A stretch of DNA of 64,000 nucleotides from Candidatus Latescibacterota bacterium (GCA_020633725.1 JACKDC010000004.1:124001-188000), one strand, 5' to 3'; positions 24,100 to 33,894 are shown, counted from the stretch's first letter. The notes: generated from the letters alone by a model not told the origin. Translations and numbers: made by a program.

Positions 24100-25772
24100 G
24101 CCACCACCCGCATCATCTCGGCCAGGGTCGTCTTGCCGCGCAGGACCTTGGCGAGGGTGTCCTCGCGCAGGCTGCGCATGCCGTCCGCGCGGGCGGCGGC
24201 CACGATCGCGTCCACCGGCGCCTGCTCGGCGATGAGCCGCCGCACGGCCTCGGTGGCCTGCAGGTACTCGAAGACGGCCAGGCGTCCCTTGTAGCCGGTG
24301 TCGTGACAGGAGGGGCAGCCGCGCCCCTCGCTGAAGACGGGGTTCTCGAGCGCGGCGTCGTCGAGGCGCAGCAGCTCGCGCTGCTCGGCCGTGGGTTCCA
24401 CGCTCACGCGGCAGACCGGGCAGATGGCCCGCACCAGGCGCTGCGCCACCACGGACACCAGCGTGGCCGAGAGCAGGTAGGGCTCGACGCCCATGTCCAC
24501 GAGGCGGGGGATCACGCCCACGGCGTCGTTCGTGTGCAGCGTGCTGAAGACCAGGTGGCCGGTCAGAGCGGCGCGGATCGCCAGGCTGGCCGTCTCCTGA
24601 TCGCGGATCTCGCCCACCAGGATGATGTCGGGGTCCTGGCGCAGGATCGCGCGCAGTCCCTTGGCGAAGGTGAAGCCCTGGGCGTTCTGGATCTGGCCCT
24701 GGTTGATGAGCGGCAGCTCGTACTCCACCGGGTCCTCGAGCGTGATCATCTTCACGTCGGGCGCGTTGAGATGCTGCATGGCGGAGTAGAGCGTGGTCGT
24801 CTTGCCCGAGCCGGTGGGCCCGGTCACGAGGATGATGCCGTTGGGGCGGGCGAGGTCGCGCTTGAAGGCGGTCAGCGTGGACTTGCCCATGCCCAGGCCG
24901 CTGAGGCCCACGAGCAGGTTCTGCTTGTCCAGCAGGCGGGACACGAAGGTCTCGCCGTGGACGGTGGGAAAGCTCGACACGCGCATGTCGATCTTGCGGC
25001 TCTCGTGCGTGAAGAGGATGCGCCCGTCCTGGGGCACGCGCGACTCGGAGATGTTCATCCCCGCCATGATCTTGAAGCGCGTGGTGACGACGCTCTGCAG
25101 CTCCTTCTGGAGCGAATGGCCCTGGAGCAGGCGGCCGTCGATGCGGTAGCGCACGCGGATGACCTTCTCCTCGGGCTCCACGTGGATGTCCGTGGCGCCG
25201 GTCTCCACGGCCTTGCCGAGGAGCAGGTCCACCAGGCGCACGAAGGGCGAGTCGCCCTCGGCGGCGCGGGAGCCCGCGGCCAGGCTGGCGCGGCTCGCGG
25301 CGAGGGCCTTGTCGATCTTGGCGTCGATGTCGCTGCGGCTGCCGAAGTACTGCTGCAGCGTCTCGGCGATGTCGCTCTCGGTGGCGTGCACCACCTCGAT
25401 GTAGTGGCCGGTCAGGCGGCCGGCGGCGTCGATGCAGTCCAGGTCCAGGGGGTTGGCCATCGCCAGGACCAGCGTCTTGCCGCGGACGGCGATGGGAAAG
25501 ACGTGCTGCTCCTCCGCGAAGCTGGACGGCAGCAGGTCCACCGCCTCGCGCTGGATCCACTCTTCCTTGAGCGAGACGTGGGGGACGCCGGCCTGCCCGG
25601 CCAGGATGCGCGCGATCTCCTTCTCGGTGACCACGCCGAGGCGCTGGAGAATGCTCCCCAGTTTCTCGCCGGTCTGGCTCTGTTCCTTGAGGGCGAGCTC
25701 GAGATGCTCGGGGCTGATCAGCCCGGCCGACAGGAGGATGTCTCCCAGCCGCCCCGCGCTCTTGGTCTCCAT
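24096..25772 (-). CDS. Pilus assembly/type II secretion ATPase (PilB/MshE/GspE)
   Basis: A 558-aa hexameric ATPase. The N-terminal MshEN-type domain (LGDILLSAGLISPEHLELAL), Walker A GPTGSGKTTT, Asp box TLEDPVEY, Walker B ILVGEIRDQETA, His box LTGHLVFSTLHTN and a four-cysteine zinc element (CPVC ... CPSC) are all present. It powers pilin polymerisation or pseudopilus growth. No retraction ATPase (PilT) is in the window. A hairpin at 25807-25830 separates it from the pilin gene. Confidence 0.93.
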   Translation of the reverse strand: METKSAGRLGDILLSAGLISPEHLELALKEQSQTGEKLGSILQRLGVVTEKEIARILAGQAGVPHVSLKEEWIQREAVDLLPSSFAEEQHVFPIAVRGKTLVLAMANPLDLDCIDAAGRLTGHYIEVVHATESDIAETLQQYFGSRSDIDAKIDKALAASRASLAAGSRAAEGDSPFVRLVDLLLGKAVETGATDIHVEPEEKVIRVRYRIDGRLLQGHSLQKELQSVVTTRFKIMAGMNISESRVPQDGRILFTHESRKIDMRVSSFPTVHGETFVSRLLDKQNLLVGLSGLGMGKSTLTAFKRDLARPNGIILVTGPTGSGKTTTLYSAMQHLNAPDVKMITLEDPVEYELPLINQGQIQNAQGFTFAKGLRAILRQDPDIILVGEIRDQETASLAIRAALTGHLVFSTLHTNDAVGVIPRLVDMGVEPYLLSATLVSVVAQRLVRAICPVCRVSVEPTAEQRELLRLDDAALENPVFSEGRGCPSCHDTGYKGRLAVFEYLQATEAVRRLIAEQAPVDAIVAAARADGMRSLREDTLAKVLRGKTTLAEMMRVVA

Positions 25773-25806
25773 CGCTGCTCCCGCCGTGCTCTCCGTGCGC
25801 CCGACG

Positions 25807-25830
25807 GCCCCGGCGCCGAAACGCCGGGGC
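25807..25830 (-). terminator. Hairpin between pilin and ATPase genes
   Basis: GCCCCGGCG (25807-25815) and CGCCGGGGC (25822-25830) form a perfect 9-bp stem with a 6-nt loop inside the pilus operon. No T tract follows on the minus strand. It may attenuate transcription so the pilin is made in excess, or stabilise the pilin mRNA end. Confidence 0.5.
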
Positions 25831-25859
25831 GCGGACCCGGAGGAGGAGGTCGATCCGAA

Positions 25860-26528
25860 CTAGAAGCGGCTGGCCCGCTGGACGATGAACGCGATGTCGT
25901 CGCCGCCGGCCTGCTCGTCGAAGACGCCGTCGTCGAAGCTCGTCTCGAAGGTCTTGTTGGGACCGGCCGAGACGATGAGGATGTTGTGCATGTCGAAGTT
26001 CTCCGTGCCGGTGCCGCTGAGCGCCGGCCGTCCGTAGCGCACGTTCACGAGGTAGGGCGATCCCCAGGGATCGAGCTTGACCTCGGAGAGGTAGGGACCG
26101 TTCCAGCCGGGCACGCTGAGCGGGTTCTGGCTGGCGGTGTAGAGCGTGGGATTGGTGGCCGTCATGTTGCGGATCAGGTAGTCGGTCAGGGTCCCCGCCT
26201 GGCCATAATTCCGCCACCGGTTGGAGCCGGTGACCGCGGATGTGCCAGCGGGGATCCCGTTGTTGCCCCCCCCGAGGCTGGAATTGCCCACCAGGCGGTT
26301 CAGCGTGCCGCCCGTCGGGGAGGTGAAGGGCCACTCGCCCACGTCCTTGTAGAAGTTCAGGATCGCCGTGCCGATCGCCTGGACATCGCTCTGGGCGCGG
26401 GTCACCTTGCCCTGCTTGATGTTCTGAACCAGCGGCGGGGCAATGGCCACGGCCATGATCGCCACCAGGGCCACGGCGATGATGACTTCGATCAGGGTAA
26501 AGCCGTCGTTGCGCTTGAAGGGGTGCAT
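25860..26528 (-). CDS. Type IV pilin/GspG-like major pilin
   Basis: A 222-aa prepilin with a short leader and cleavage site NDG-FTLIEVIIAVALVAIM (Glu at +5), then a GspG-like domain (VQAIGTAILNFYKDVGEWP, later WNGPYLSEVKLDPWGSPYLV). As first gene behind a sigma-54-type promoter it is probably the main subunit. GGAGG lies seven bases before the ATG at 26528. It is larger than most major pseudopilins (about 140 aa), with insertions around residues 70-130. Confidence 0.85.
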   Translation of the reverse strand: MHPFKRNDGFTLIEVIIAVALVAIMAVAIAPPLVQNIKQGKVTRAQSDVQAIGTAILNFYKDVGEWPFTSPTGGTLNRLVGNSSLGGGNNGIPAGTSAVTGSNRWRNYGQAGTLTDYLIRNMTATNPTLYTASQNPLSVPGWNGPYLSEVKLDPWGSPYLVNVRYGRPALSGTGTENFDMHNILIVSAGPNKTFETSFDDGVFDEQAGGDDIAFIVQRASRF

Positions 26529-26604
26529 CGACCATCCTCCGGTTGGGTTAACCTCCACCCCCCTCATACCCTTCCGGACAGGGTCGGGGTGTCGCGGGCA
26601 CAAC

Positions 26605-26620
26605 AGCAAAGCCCATTCCA
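26605..26620 (-). promoter_or_regulatory. Sigma-54 (RpoN) -24/-12 promoter of the pilus operon
   Basis: On the minus strand TGGAATGGGCTTTGCT matches the RpoN consensus TGGCACGNNNNTTGCW at ten of its twelve defined positions, with GG and GC ten bases apart. Transcription would start near 26594, about 65 nt before the pilin ATG. RpoN control with a PilR-type activator is established for pilA in other bacteria. A TGTCCCGGGACA palindrome at 26649-26660 lies upstream as a possible activator site. Confidence 0.7.
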
Positions 26621-26648
26621 AAAGGGAGACGTTCCGGGAAGCACGGGA

Positions 26649-26660
26649 TGTCCCGGGACA
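26649..26660. promoter_or_regulatory. TGTC-type palindrome upstream of the sigma-54 promoter
   Basis: TGTCCCGGGACA is a perfect 12-bp palindrome 29 bp upstream of the -24 element. TGTC half-sites also occur nearby. PilR sites in Pseudomonas contain TGTC repeats, so an enhancer-binding-protein site is plausible but not shown. Confidence 0.35.
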
Positions 26661-26707
26661 GGAAGCGCCCTGTCGCGCCGCGGCGGGAAGCAACGGACAG
26701 GGGTCAC

Positions 26708-27088
26708 ATGAGCGACGTGGATGGAAAGATCGAGGTGACGGCCGAGGCCTTCTACCTGCCCCAGCGCTCGGCGCCGGAGCAGGGCTACTACTTCTTCGCC
26801 TACCGCATCCGGATCCGGAACGCGGGGGAGGCGCCGGCGCAGCTCCTCGAGCGCCACTGGATCATCACCGACGCCGCCGGGCAGGTGCAGGAGGTGCACG
26901 GCCCGGGGGTGGTGGGCGAGCAGCCCCGGCTGGAGCCGGGCGAGGAGTTCGTCTACAACAGCTTCTGCCCGCTGCCCACGCCCCTGGGCTCCATGCGCGG
27001 CAGCTACACGATGCAGCGCGACGACGGCGAGCGCTTCACGGCGCCGATTCCCGTCTTCACGCTGGCCACGCCCCACAGCCTCAACTAG
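26708..27088 (+). CDS. apaG: ApaG family protein
   Basis: A 126-aa single-domain protein. FFAYRIRIRNAGEAPAQLLERHWIITDA, the GPGVVGEQPRLEPGE turn and FCPLPTPLGSMRGSY are the conserved fibronectin-III-like blocks of ApaG, a small protein linked to divalent metal tolerance and, by fold, to protein-protein contacts. The ATG at 26708 has AGGGG upstream. It diverges from the pilus operon. Confidence 0.9.
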   Translation: MSDVDGKIEVTAEAFYLPQRSAPEQGYYFFAYRIRIRNAGEAPAQLLERHWIITDAAGQVQEVHGPGVVGEQPRLEPGEEFVYNSFCPLPTPLGSMRGSYTMQRDDGERFTAPIPVFTLATPHSLN

Positions 27089-27114
27089 GCCGCTCACGGC
27101 CGGAAAGGACTCGC

Positions 27115-27942
27115 GTGCAGGACTTCTTCGAAGACGGCATCCTCGACGGACGCGCCGCCCTCGTCACCGGCGGGGGCACCGGGCTCGGTCTCGAGATCGC
27201 CCGGCTCCTGGCGCGGCTGGGGGCCAAGGTGGCCATCGCCAGCCGCGACCCGCAGCACCACCACGACTTCCTCGCCGACGCCGAGCGCGAGGGCTGGCGC
27301 GCGCGCGCCGAGGTCTGCGACGTGCGCGAGCCGGACACGGTGCGCGAGGTGGTGGAGGCCGTGGCGGCGGACTTCGGCGGGCTGGACGTGCTCGTCAACA
27401 ACGCGGCGGGCAACTTCATCCGCCCGGCGCTCGCGCTGCCGCCCAAGGGGTGGCGCGCGGTCATCGACATCGCGCTGTCGGGGGTCTTCTACTGCTCCCA
27501 GGCGGCCGCGCGGGTGATGCGGCTGCAGGAGGGGGGCGGGTCGATCGTCAACATCATCGCGCCCTACGCCTGGACCGGCGCGCCCGGGGTGGTGCACTCG
27601 GTGAGCGCCAAGGCCGGCGTGCTGGCCATGAGCAAGAGCCTGGCGGTGGAGTGGGCGCGCTACAAGATCCGCGTGAACTGCGTGGCGCCGGGACCTTTCG
27701 ACACGGAGGGCGCGGCGTCGCGGCTCTGGCCGACGCCCGAGATGCGCGCCGAGATCGAGGCCGGGGTGCCGCTGGGCCGCTTCGCGAGCACCGAGGAGGT
27801 GGCCCGCGCCACCGTGTATCTGGCGACGCCCCAGGCGGCCTACATCACCGGGGCCACGCTCACCGTGGACGGCGGCTTCTCGCTGGGCAAGGGTCTGGGC
27901 GGGGAGCTGGATCCCGAGAGCGTGCCGCGCCGCCGGGGCTGA
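27115..27942 (+). CDS. SDR-family oxidoreductase, 2,4-dienoyl-CoA reductase-like
   Basis: A 275-aa Rossmann protein from GTG 27115 (GGAAAGGA upstream). TGGGTGLGLEIA binds NADP(H), and NNAAGNFI and the C-terminal TGATLTVDGGF are typical SDR motifs. At the YxxxK catalytic site the lysine is present but the tyrosine position is Ser (HSVSAK). The same loss occurs in peroxisomal-type 2,4-dienoyl-CoA reductases, so this class is the best guess. It follows apaG after 26 bp. Confidence 0.78.
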   Translation: MQDFFEDGILDGRAALVTGGGTGLGLEIARLLARLGAKVAIASRDPQHHHDFLADAEREGWRARAEVCDVREPDTVREVVEAVAADFGGLDVLVNNAAGNFIRPALALPPKGWRAVIDIALSGVFYCSQAAARVMRLQEGGGSIVNIIAPYAWTGAPGVVHSVSAKAGVLAMSKSLAVEWARYKIRVNCVAPGPFDTEGAASRLWPTPEMRAEIEAGVPLGRFASTEEVARATVYLATPQAAYITGATLTVDGGFSLGKGLGGELDPESVPRRRG

Positions 27943-27947
27943 AACAG

Positions 27948-27977
27948 AGGCGGCGGGAGCCTTCGCCCCCGCCGCCT
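27948..27977. terminator. Convergent-gene hairpin
   Basis: AGGCGGCGGG (27948-27957) and CCCGCCGCCT (27968-27977) form a perfect 10-bp stem with a 10-nt loop between the SDR gene and the convergent OmpA gene. It could stop transcription from both sides, though there is no T tract. Confidence 0.5.
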
Positions 27978-27996
27978 GCGTCCGTTCGCGCCGCGT

Positions 27997-29466
<1,470 letters not shown>

Positions 29467-29548
29467 GATCCTCTCCCTCCGTTTCAGGACCGTGCGCGTT
29501 ATAGCAGAAAGCGCGGGGCATGAATAGCAATTGTGGGGCCGCGGCGGC

Positions 29549-29577
29549 TTGACGCCCCCTCCGCGGATGGCCAAGAT
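29549..29577 (+). promoter_or_regulatory. Putative promoter of the ECF sigma gene
   Basis: TTGACG (29549-29554), 17 bp, CAAGAT (29572-29577) lies 62 bp before the ATG at 29640. The -35 is good and the -10 is weak. Confidence 0.35.
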
Positions 29578-29639
29578 GACCCCCCGAGTGACTTCCCGCG
29601 CGTGACCGTGTCCTTGATCTGCGGAGGCGAGAGGGGCCC

Positions 29640-30206
29640 ATGGAGGACGACGCGACGCTGGTGGAGCGCGCCCAGCGCGCCCTGCCCGGAGACCTGCGCG
29701 CCTTCGAGACGCTGGTCGCCCGGCACCAGTCCATGGTGCTCGGCAACTGCCGTTCGCTGAGCGGCTCGGCCGACGACGCCGAGGATCTGGCCCAGGAGGT
29801 CTTCGTGAAGGCCTACTTCGGCCTGCCGAGGATCGAGCAGCGGGCCAGCTTCGGGGCGTGGCTGAAGCGGATCAAGGTCAACCACTGCCTCAACTTCCTG
29901 CGCGGGAAGCGCGGGCGCCAGCACGTGGACGTGGACAGCCCGGAGACCCAGGACGAGCCCGCCCTCCAGGTGCCGCCCAGCGCCCACGCCGAGCTGCTGG
30001 CGGGCGAGGAGCGCCGGCGCATCCAGGCGGTGCTGGACGCGATGCCCGAGACCCTGCGCGTGGCCCTGCTCATGCGCGACCTGGACGGCCTGGCCTACCA
30101 GGAGATCGCCGAGACCCTCGGCATCGGGCTCTCGGCGACGAAGATGCGCATCAAGCGCGGCCGCGAGGAGTTCCGCCGCCTCTACGACGGCCTCCCGGCC
30201 TCCTGA
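29640..30206 (+). CDS. ECF-type RNA polymerase sigma factor
   Basis: A 188-aa protein with region 2 (ARHQSMVLGNCRSLSGSADDAEDLAQEVFVKAY split across residues about 25-60), a linker, and region 4 (LRVALLMRDLDGLAYQEIA, then GLSATKMRIKRGR), the standard ECF layout. It directs RNA polymerase to stress or envelope promoters. GGAGGCGAGAGGGG precedes the ATG. A small membrane protein and an MscS-like channel follow at once and could be its anti-sigma factor and target. Confidence 0.9.
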   Translation: MEDDATLVERAQRALPGDLRAFETLVARHQSMVLGNCRSLSGSADDAEDLAQEVFVKAYFGLPRIEQRASFGAWLKRIKVNHCLNFLRGKRGRQHVDVDSPETQDEPALQVPPSAHAELLAGEERRRIQAVLDAMPETLRVALLMRDLDGLAYQEIAETLGIGLSATKMRIKRGREEFRRLYDGLPAS

Positions 30207-30220
30207 CGCCGAGGGATGGA

Positions 30221-30490
30221 ATGAACGACGAGCGCGACACCCTGCACGACGACGAGGACGCCAGCCTGGGCGCCCCGGTGACGGAGCTCGCCGCCCTGGT
30301 CGCGCCGCCGGCCGATGGCGAAGGCGCCGGCCGCCTGCTGTCGCGCGTGCGCGGGCGGATCAACCGCCGTCAGCTCACCGCGTCGACCCTGGACGTGACC
30401 CTCATGGGCATGTTCAGGACCTTCTTCGAGTTTCTGTCGCTGTTCATCCAGGCCCTCGCCGGCGGCGGGGACCGAGACCGGGAGCGCTAG
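30221..30490 (+). CDS. Small putative membrane-associated protein, possible anti-sigma factor
   Basis: An 89-aa protein 14 bp after the ECF sigma gene. The N-terminal half is acidic (NDERDTLHDDEDASLG) and the C-terminus has a hydrophobic helix (LMGMFRTFFEFLSLFIQALA). There is no zinc-binding anti-sigma motif (HxxxCxxC) and no cysteine. Position suggests an anti-sigma role; sequence does not prove it. Confidence 0.6.
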   Translation: MNDERDTLHDDEDASLGAPVTELAALVAPPADGEGAGRLLSRVRGRINRRQLTASTLDVTLMGMFRTFFEFLSLFIQALAGGGDRDRER

Positions 30491-30491
30491 C

Positions 30492-31322
30492 ATGGGGACG
30501 GACTTCGGCCTCCGGGCCACCTTCGAGCAGGTCCTGTCGAGCCTCGTGGGGGCCGTCGCCGACTTCGTGCCGCGGCTGGTGACGGCCGTGATCGTGATCC
30601 TCTTCGGCCTGCTGGTGGCCAAGATCGCCGAGCGCGTCGTGCGGGCGCTCTTCGAGCGGCTGCGGTTGAACCACCTGCTCCAGCGCGTCGGGCTGAGCGA
30701 CACCCTGCAGCGCTTCGGGCTCAGGGACAGCCCCGGCCGGCTGCTGTCGCGGACCATCTACATCCTGCTCGTGATCCTCTTCGTCCAGAGCGTGGCGCGG
30801 GCCGTGGGCCTGGACGCCATCGCCGAGGCCATCTCGAGCTTCTTCCGCTACCTGCCCAACCTGGTGGCGGCCTTCCTGGTGCTGCTGCTGGGCATGATGG
30901 TCTCGCAGTTCATGGGGCGCACGGTGGCGCGCTCGGCCGAGGAGGCGGGCGTGGACTTCGCCCCGCTGCTGGGGCGGATCGTGTCCTCGCTGCTGCTCTT
31001 CGTGGTGGGGCTGATGGCCATCTCGCAGCTCAGGATCGACACGGAGATCGTGCGGGCGGTGGTCCTGGTGCTGCTCGCGGGCTTCGCGCTGGCCTTTGCG
31101 CTGTCCTTCGGGCTCGGCAGCCGTCAGGTGAGCCGGGACATCCTGGCGGGCTTCTACCTGCGCAAGCTGCTGAGCGCCGGCGACGAGGTCGAGGTGGCCG
31201 GGACGCGCGGCACGCTGGCGGGCATCACGGCCGTGCACACGCTGATCGAGGTGGACGGGCGGACGGTGAGCGTCCCGAACCGGCAGTTCATGGACGAGCG
31301 CGCGGGCTACCGCCGCGACTAG
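30492..31322 (+). CDS. MscS-related mechanosensitive channel-like membrane protein
   Basis: A 276-aa protein one base after the previous gene. About five helices (VTAVIVILFGLLVAKIAERV, LVAAFLVLLLGMMVSQFMG, VVLVLLAGFALAFALSFGLG) precede a short beta domain with AGDEVEVAGTRGTLAGITAV and VDGRTVSVPNRQFM, the MscS-type SH3-like segment. The large C-terminal portion of MscS is missing. It resembles the TM-helix-repeat/small MscS group, and probably opens under membrane tension. Confidence 0.72.
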   Translation: MGTDFGLRATFEQVLSSLVGAVADFVPRLVTAVIVILFGLLVAKIAERVVRALFERLRLNHLLQRVGLSDTLQRFGLRDSPGRLLSRTIYILLVILFVQSVARAVGLDAIAEAISSFFRYLPNLVAAFLVLLLGMMVSQFMGRTVARSAEEAGVDFAPLLGRIVSSLLLFVVGLMAISQLRIDTEIVRAVVLVLLAGFALAFALSFGLGSRQVSRDILAGFYLRKLLSAGDEVEVAGTRGTLAGITAVHTLIEVDGRTVSVPNRQFMDERAGYRRD

Positions 31323-31324
31323 AA

Positions 31325-31357
31325 GCGCCGCGAACCCCTGCGAAGGGCCCGCGGCGC
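31325..31357. terminator. Hairpin between convergent MscS-like and mscL genes
   Basis: GCGCCGCG (31325-31332) pairs with CGCGGCGC (31350-31357), with an inner CCCT/AGGG pairing. A terminator without a T tract is plausible for either gene. Confidence 0.45.
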
Positions 31358-31382
31358 CGGGACGTGAGCGAGGCGTCGACCG

Positions 31383-31784
31383 CTACTTGTTGCGAAGCAG
31401 GTCGCGGATCTCGGTGAGCAGCACTTCCTCGCTGGAGGGCTTCGGCGGCGCCGCGGGCGCGGCCTCCTCCTTCTTCTTCAACCGATTCATCCACCGGACC
31501 ATCATGAAGATGGCGAAGGCGATGATCAGAAAGTCCACCACCGACTGCACGAAGGCGCCGTACTTGAGCATCACGGCCTCGGCGTCGGGGGTCGCCTTCT
31601 TGAGCGTGAGGGCCAGCGAGGTGAAGTCCACGCCGCCCAGCAGCATGCCGATGGGCGGCATCAGCACGTCATTGACGAATGAGGCGACGATCTTGCCGAA
31701 CGCACCGCCCATGATGATACCCACGGCCATGTCCATCACATTGCCTTTGACGGCAAAGGACTTGAACTCCGACATCATGCTCAC
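31383..31784 (-). CDS. mscL: Large-conductance mechanosensitive channel MscL
   Basis: A 133-aa protein with the MscL signature: FKSFAVKGNVMDMAVGIIMG, the glycine-rich first helix, FGKIVASFVNDVLMPPIG, and the second helix VDFLIIAFAIFMMVRWMN, ending in a charged tail with LLTEIRDLL. The pentamer relieves osmotic downshock. The GTG at 31784 is preferred to the internal ATGs because AGGAGG sits seven bases before it. Confidence 0.95.
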   Translation of the reverse strand: MSMMSEFKSFAVKGNVMDMAVGIIMGGAFGKIVASFVNDVLMPPIGMLLGGVDFTSLALTLKKATPDAEAVMLKYGAFVQSVVDFLIIAFAIFMMVRWMNRLKKKEEAAPAAPPKPSSEEVLLTEIRDLLRNK

Positions 31785-31852
31785 AAGAAATCCTCCTCTG
31801 GGTCGCGTGTTGCAAAACTGCTAACGTTTGCAACCGCGGGATATTGCGCGGC

Positions 31853-31881
31853 ATTCTAGTCTGCGTGGCAAGGAAAATCAA
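31853..31881 (-). promoter_or_regulatory. Putative promoter of mscL
   Basis: On the minus strand TTGATT, 17 bp, TAGAAT. It lies 69 bp before the mscL start and back to back with the mscS promoter. Confidence 0.6.
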
Positions 31882-31908
31882 CACCGCGCGGCGAGGGCAG
31901 CCCGGCGG

Positions 31909-31936
31909 TTGACACTTCGGCCCGCGGCCCTAGATT
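31909..31936 (+). promoter_or_regulatory. Putative promoter of mscS
   Basis: TTGACA (31909-31914), 16 bp, TAGATT (31931-31936), 24 bp before the ATG. The -35 is a perfect consensus. Confidence 0.65.
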
Positions 31937-31960
31937 GGCTCTACGACGAAGGGAGAGCGC

Positions 31961-32779
31961 ATGGACATGAATCAGATCATGGAAACACTCGCCCAGTTCG
32001 CCACGACCTACGGGCTGAAGGTGATCGGCGCGATCCTCATTCTCATCGTGGGCCGCGTCGCCGCCGGGCTGGTCCGCAAGGGGATCGTCAAGGCGCTCGG
32101 CCGCGCGCAGATGGACGCGAGCCTGAGCCGCTTCTTCGGCAACCTGGCCTTCGTGGCGGTGATGACCTTCGCCGTGCTGGCCTCGCTGTCGAAGTTCGGG
32201 GTCGAGACCACGTCCTTCGTCGCCGTGCTCGGCGCGGCCGGCTTCGCCGTCGGTTTCGCGCTGCAGGGCTCGCTCGGCAACTTCGCGGCGGGCGTGATGC
32301 TGCTCGTCTTCCGTCCGTTCAAGACCGGCGACTACATCGAGGCGGGCGGCGTGGCCGGGACGGTGAAGGAGGTCCAGCTCTTCAACACGGTGCTGGACAC
32401 GCCCGACAACGTGCGCATCATCGTCCCCAACGGGGGCATCTACGGCGGCGTGATCAAGAACTACTCGCACAACGCGACGCGCCGGGTGGACATCCCGGTG
32501 GGCATCGCCTACGACGCCGACATCGGCCGCGCCATCGCGGCCATCAGCGACACGCTGCAGAAGGACGGCCGCGTGCTGGCCGAGCCCGCGCTGCAGGTGC
32601 TGGTCACGGACCTGGGGGATTCCAGCGTGAACCTCGCGGTGCGCTTCTGGACCCAGGCCGGGGACTACTGGCCTTCCAAGTTCGACATGGTCCGCGCGGT
32701 GAAGGAGCGCCTCGACGCCGAGGGCATCGAGATTCCGTTCCCGCAGCGGGTGGTGCATCTCACCAAGACCGCCGATTGA
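31961..32779 (+). CDS. mscS: Small-conductance mechanosensitive channel MscS
   Basis: A 272-aa protein, close to E. coli MscS in length. Three helices are followed by the pore-lining AVLGAAGFAVGFALQGSLGN helix, then the beta domain (FRPFKTGDYIEAGGVAGTV and DNVRIIVPNGGIYGG) and a C-terminal alpha-beta domain. It releases solutes on hypo-osmotic shock. GGGAGAG precedes the ATG. Together with mscL and the MscS-like gene it makes a tension-gated cluster. Confidence 0.92.
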   Translation: MDMNQIMETLAQFATTYGLKVIGAILILIVGRVAAGLVRKGIVKALGRAQMDASLSRFFGNLAFVAVMTFAVLASLSKFGVETTSFVAVLGAAGFAVGFALQGSLGNFAAGVMLLVFRPFKTGDYIEAGGVAGTVKEVQLFNTVLDTPDNVRIIVPNGGIYGGVIKNYSHNATRRVDIPVGIAYDADIGRAIAAISDTLQKDGRVLAEPALQVLVTDLGDSSVNLAVRFWTQAGDYWPSKFDMVRAVKERLDAEGIEIPFPQRVVHLTKTAD

Positions 32780-32837
32780 CGGCGGCGACGCCGGCCTCGA
32801 AGCGGGCGCCGGCAACTATCCCTGGAGGAGGATGAGG

Positions 32838-33884
32838 ATGAACTCTCGGAACCTGTGGCGCGTGGGCGCCATCGTCGCCGTGCTCAGCCTGGCCGCCGCG
32901 TCCGTCGCGCTGGCCGAGGAGGAGCAGCGCGTGCTGGAGCTGGGCAAGTACTACCCCTCGGCGGAGACGGGCCTGAACGTCACGCAGAGCAGCTACAGCA
33001 ACAACTGGAACGGCGGCGACAAGGGCTCCATCGTCTGGACCTGGAACTTCAACGGCAGCCTCGAGAACCAGCTCAACCCCAAGACCAACTGGCTGAGCAC
33101 GCTCAAGCTGGCCTTCGGCCAGACCCACCAGCAGGTCATCGACGCCCAGGGCGATCACCAGTGGGACAAGCCCGACAAGAGCACGGACCTGATCGACCTC
33201 GAGACGATCTTCCGCTTCACGCTCGGCGGCTACGTCGATCCCTTCGTCTCCGGCCGCCTGGAGAGCCAGTTCCTCGACGCCAGCGACCCCAACGGCCGCA
33301 CCCTGGCGCTGAACCCGCTCAAGTTCAAGGAGTCGGCGGGTATCGCGCGGCAGTTCATCAACGAGGAGGAGCGCAGCCTGCTCAGCCGTCTCGGCTTCAC
33401 GCTGCGCCAGAGCCGCCGCAGCTTCTTCGAGGACAACGATCCGGCCGGCGGCTTCGGCGACGCCACCAGCTCCGAGTCCACGAACGACGGCGGTCTCGAG
33501 TTCATCACCGACTACAAGAACCGCATCCTGGACGACAACGTCGCCTGGACCTCCAAGCTCGGCTTCTACCAGCCCCTCTTCTTCTCGGCGAAGACCGACC
33601 TGGAGGGCCTGGATCTGGCCGGCCTGGGCCTGGATCAGGACCTGGCGAACTTCAGCACCACGCTGGACATCGACTGGGAGAACATCTTCACGGCCGAGAT
33701 CACCAAGCACATCTCGGTGAACCTCTACACGCGCTGGGTCTACGACAAGTACGACAACAGCGTGGCGCCGAAGTTCGACGGCGCGGGCGACCTGGAGAAC
33801 CCCGGCGCGCTGGCCGCGGCCGTGCGCAAGGCGGGGCAGTTCAAGCAGACCCTGTCGCTCGGCTTCAACTACCGGCTGTACTAG
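32838..33884 (+). CDS. DUF3078-like outer-membrane protein
   Basis: A 348-aa exported protein with signal peptide ending near ALA. QSSYSNNWNGGDKGSI near residue 60 is the mark of DUF3078, a group of predicted beta-barrels common in the FCB group. Alternating aromatic strands continue to a terminal Tyr (NYRLY), as in outer-membrane proteins. GGAGGAGG lies six bases before the ATG at 32838; the ATG at 32832 would have no spacing. The function is unknown. Confidence 0.75.
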   Translation: MNSRNLWRVGAIVAVLSLAAASVALAEEEQRVLELGKYYPSAETGLNVTQSSYSNNWNGGDKGSIVWTWNFNGSLENQLNPKTNWLSTLKLAFGQTHQQVIDAQGDHQWDKPDKSTDLIDLETIFRFTLGGYVDPFVSGRLESQFLDASDPNGRTLALNPLKFKESAGIARQFINEEERSLLSRLGFTLRQSRRSFFEDNDPAGGFGDATSSESTNDGGLEFITDYKNRILDDNVAWTSKLGFYQPLFFSAKTDLEGLDLAGLGLDQDLANFSTTLDIDWENIFTAEITKHISVNLYTRWVYDKYDNSVAPKFDGAGDLENPGALAAAVRKAGQFKQTLSLGFNYRLY

Positions 33885-33894
33885 TCGCCGGTGT

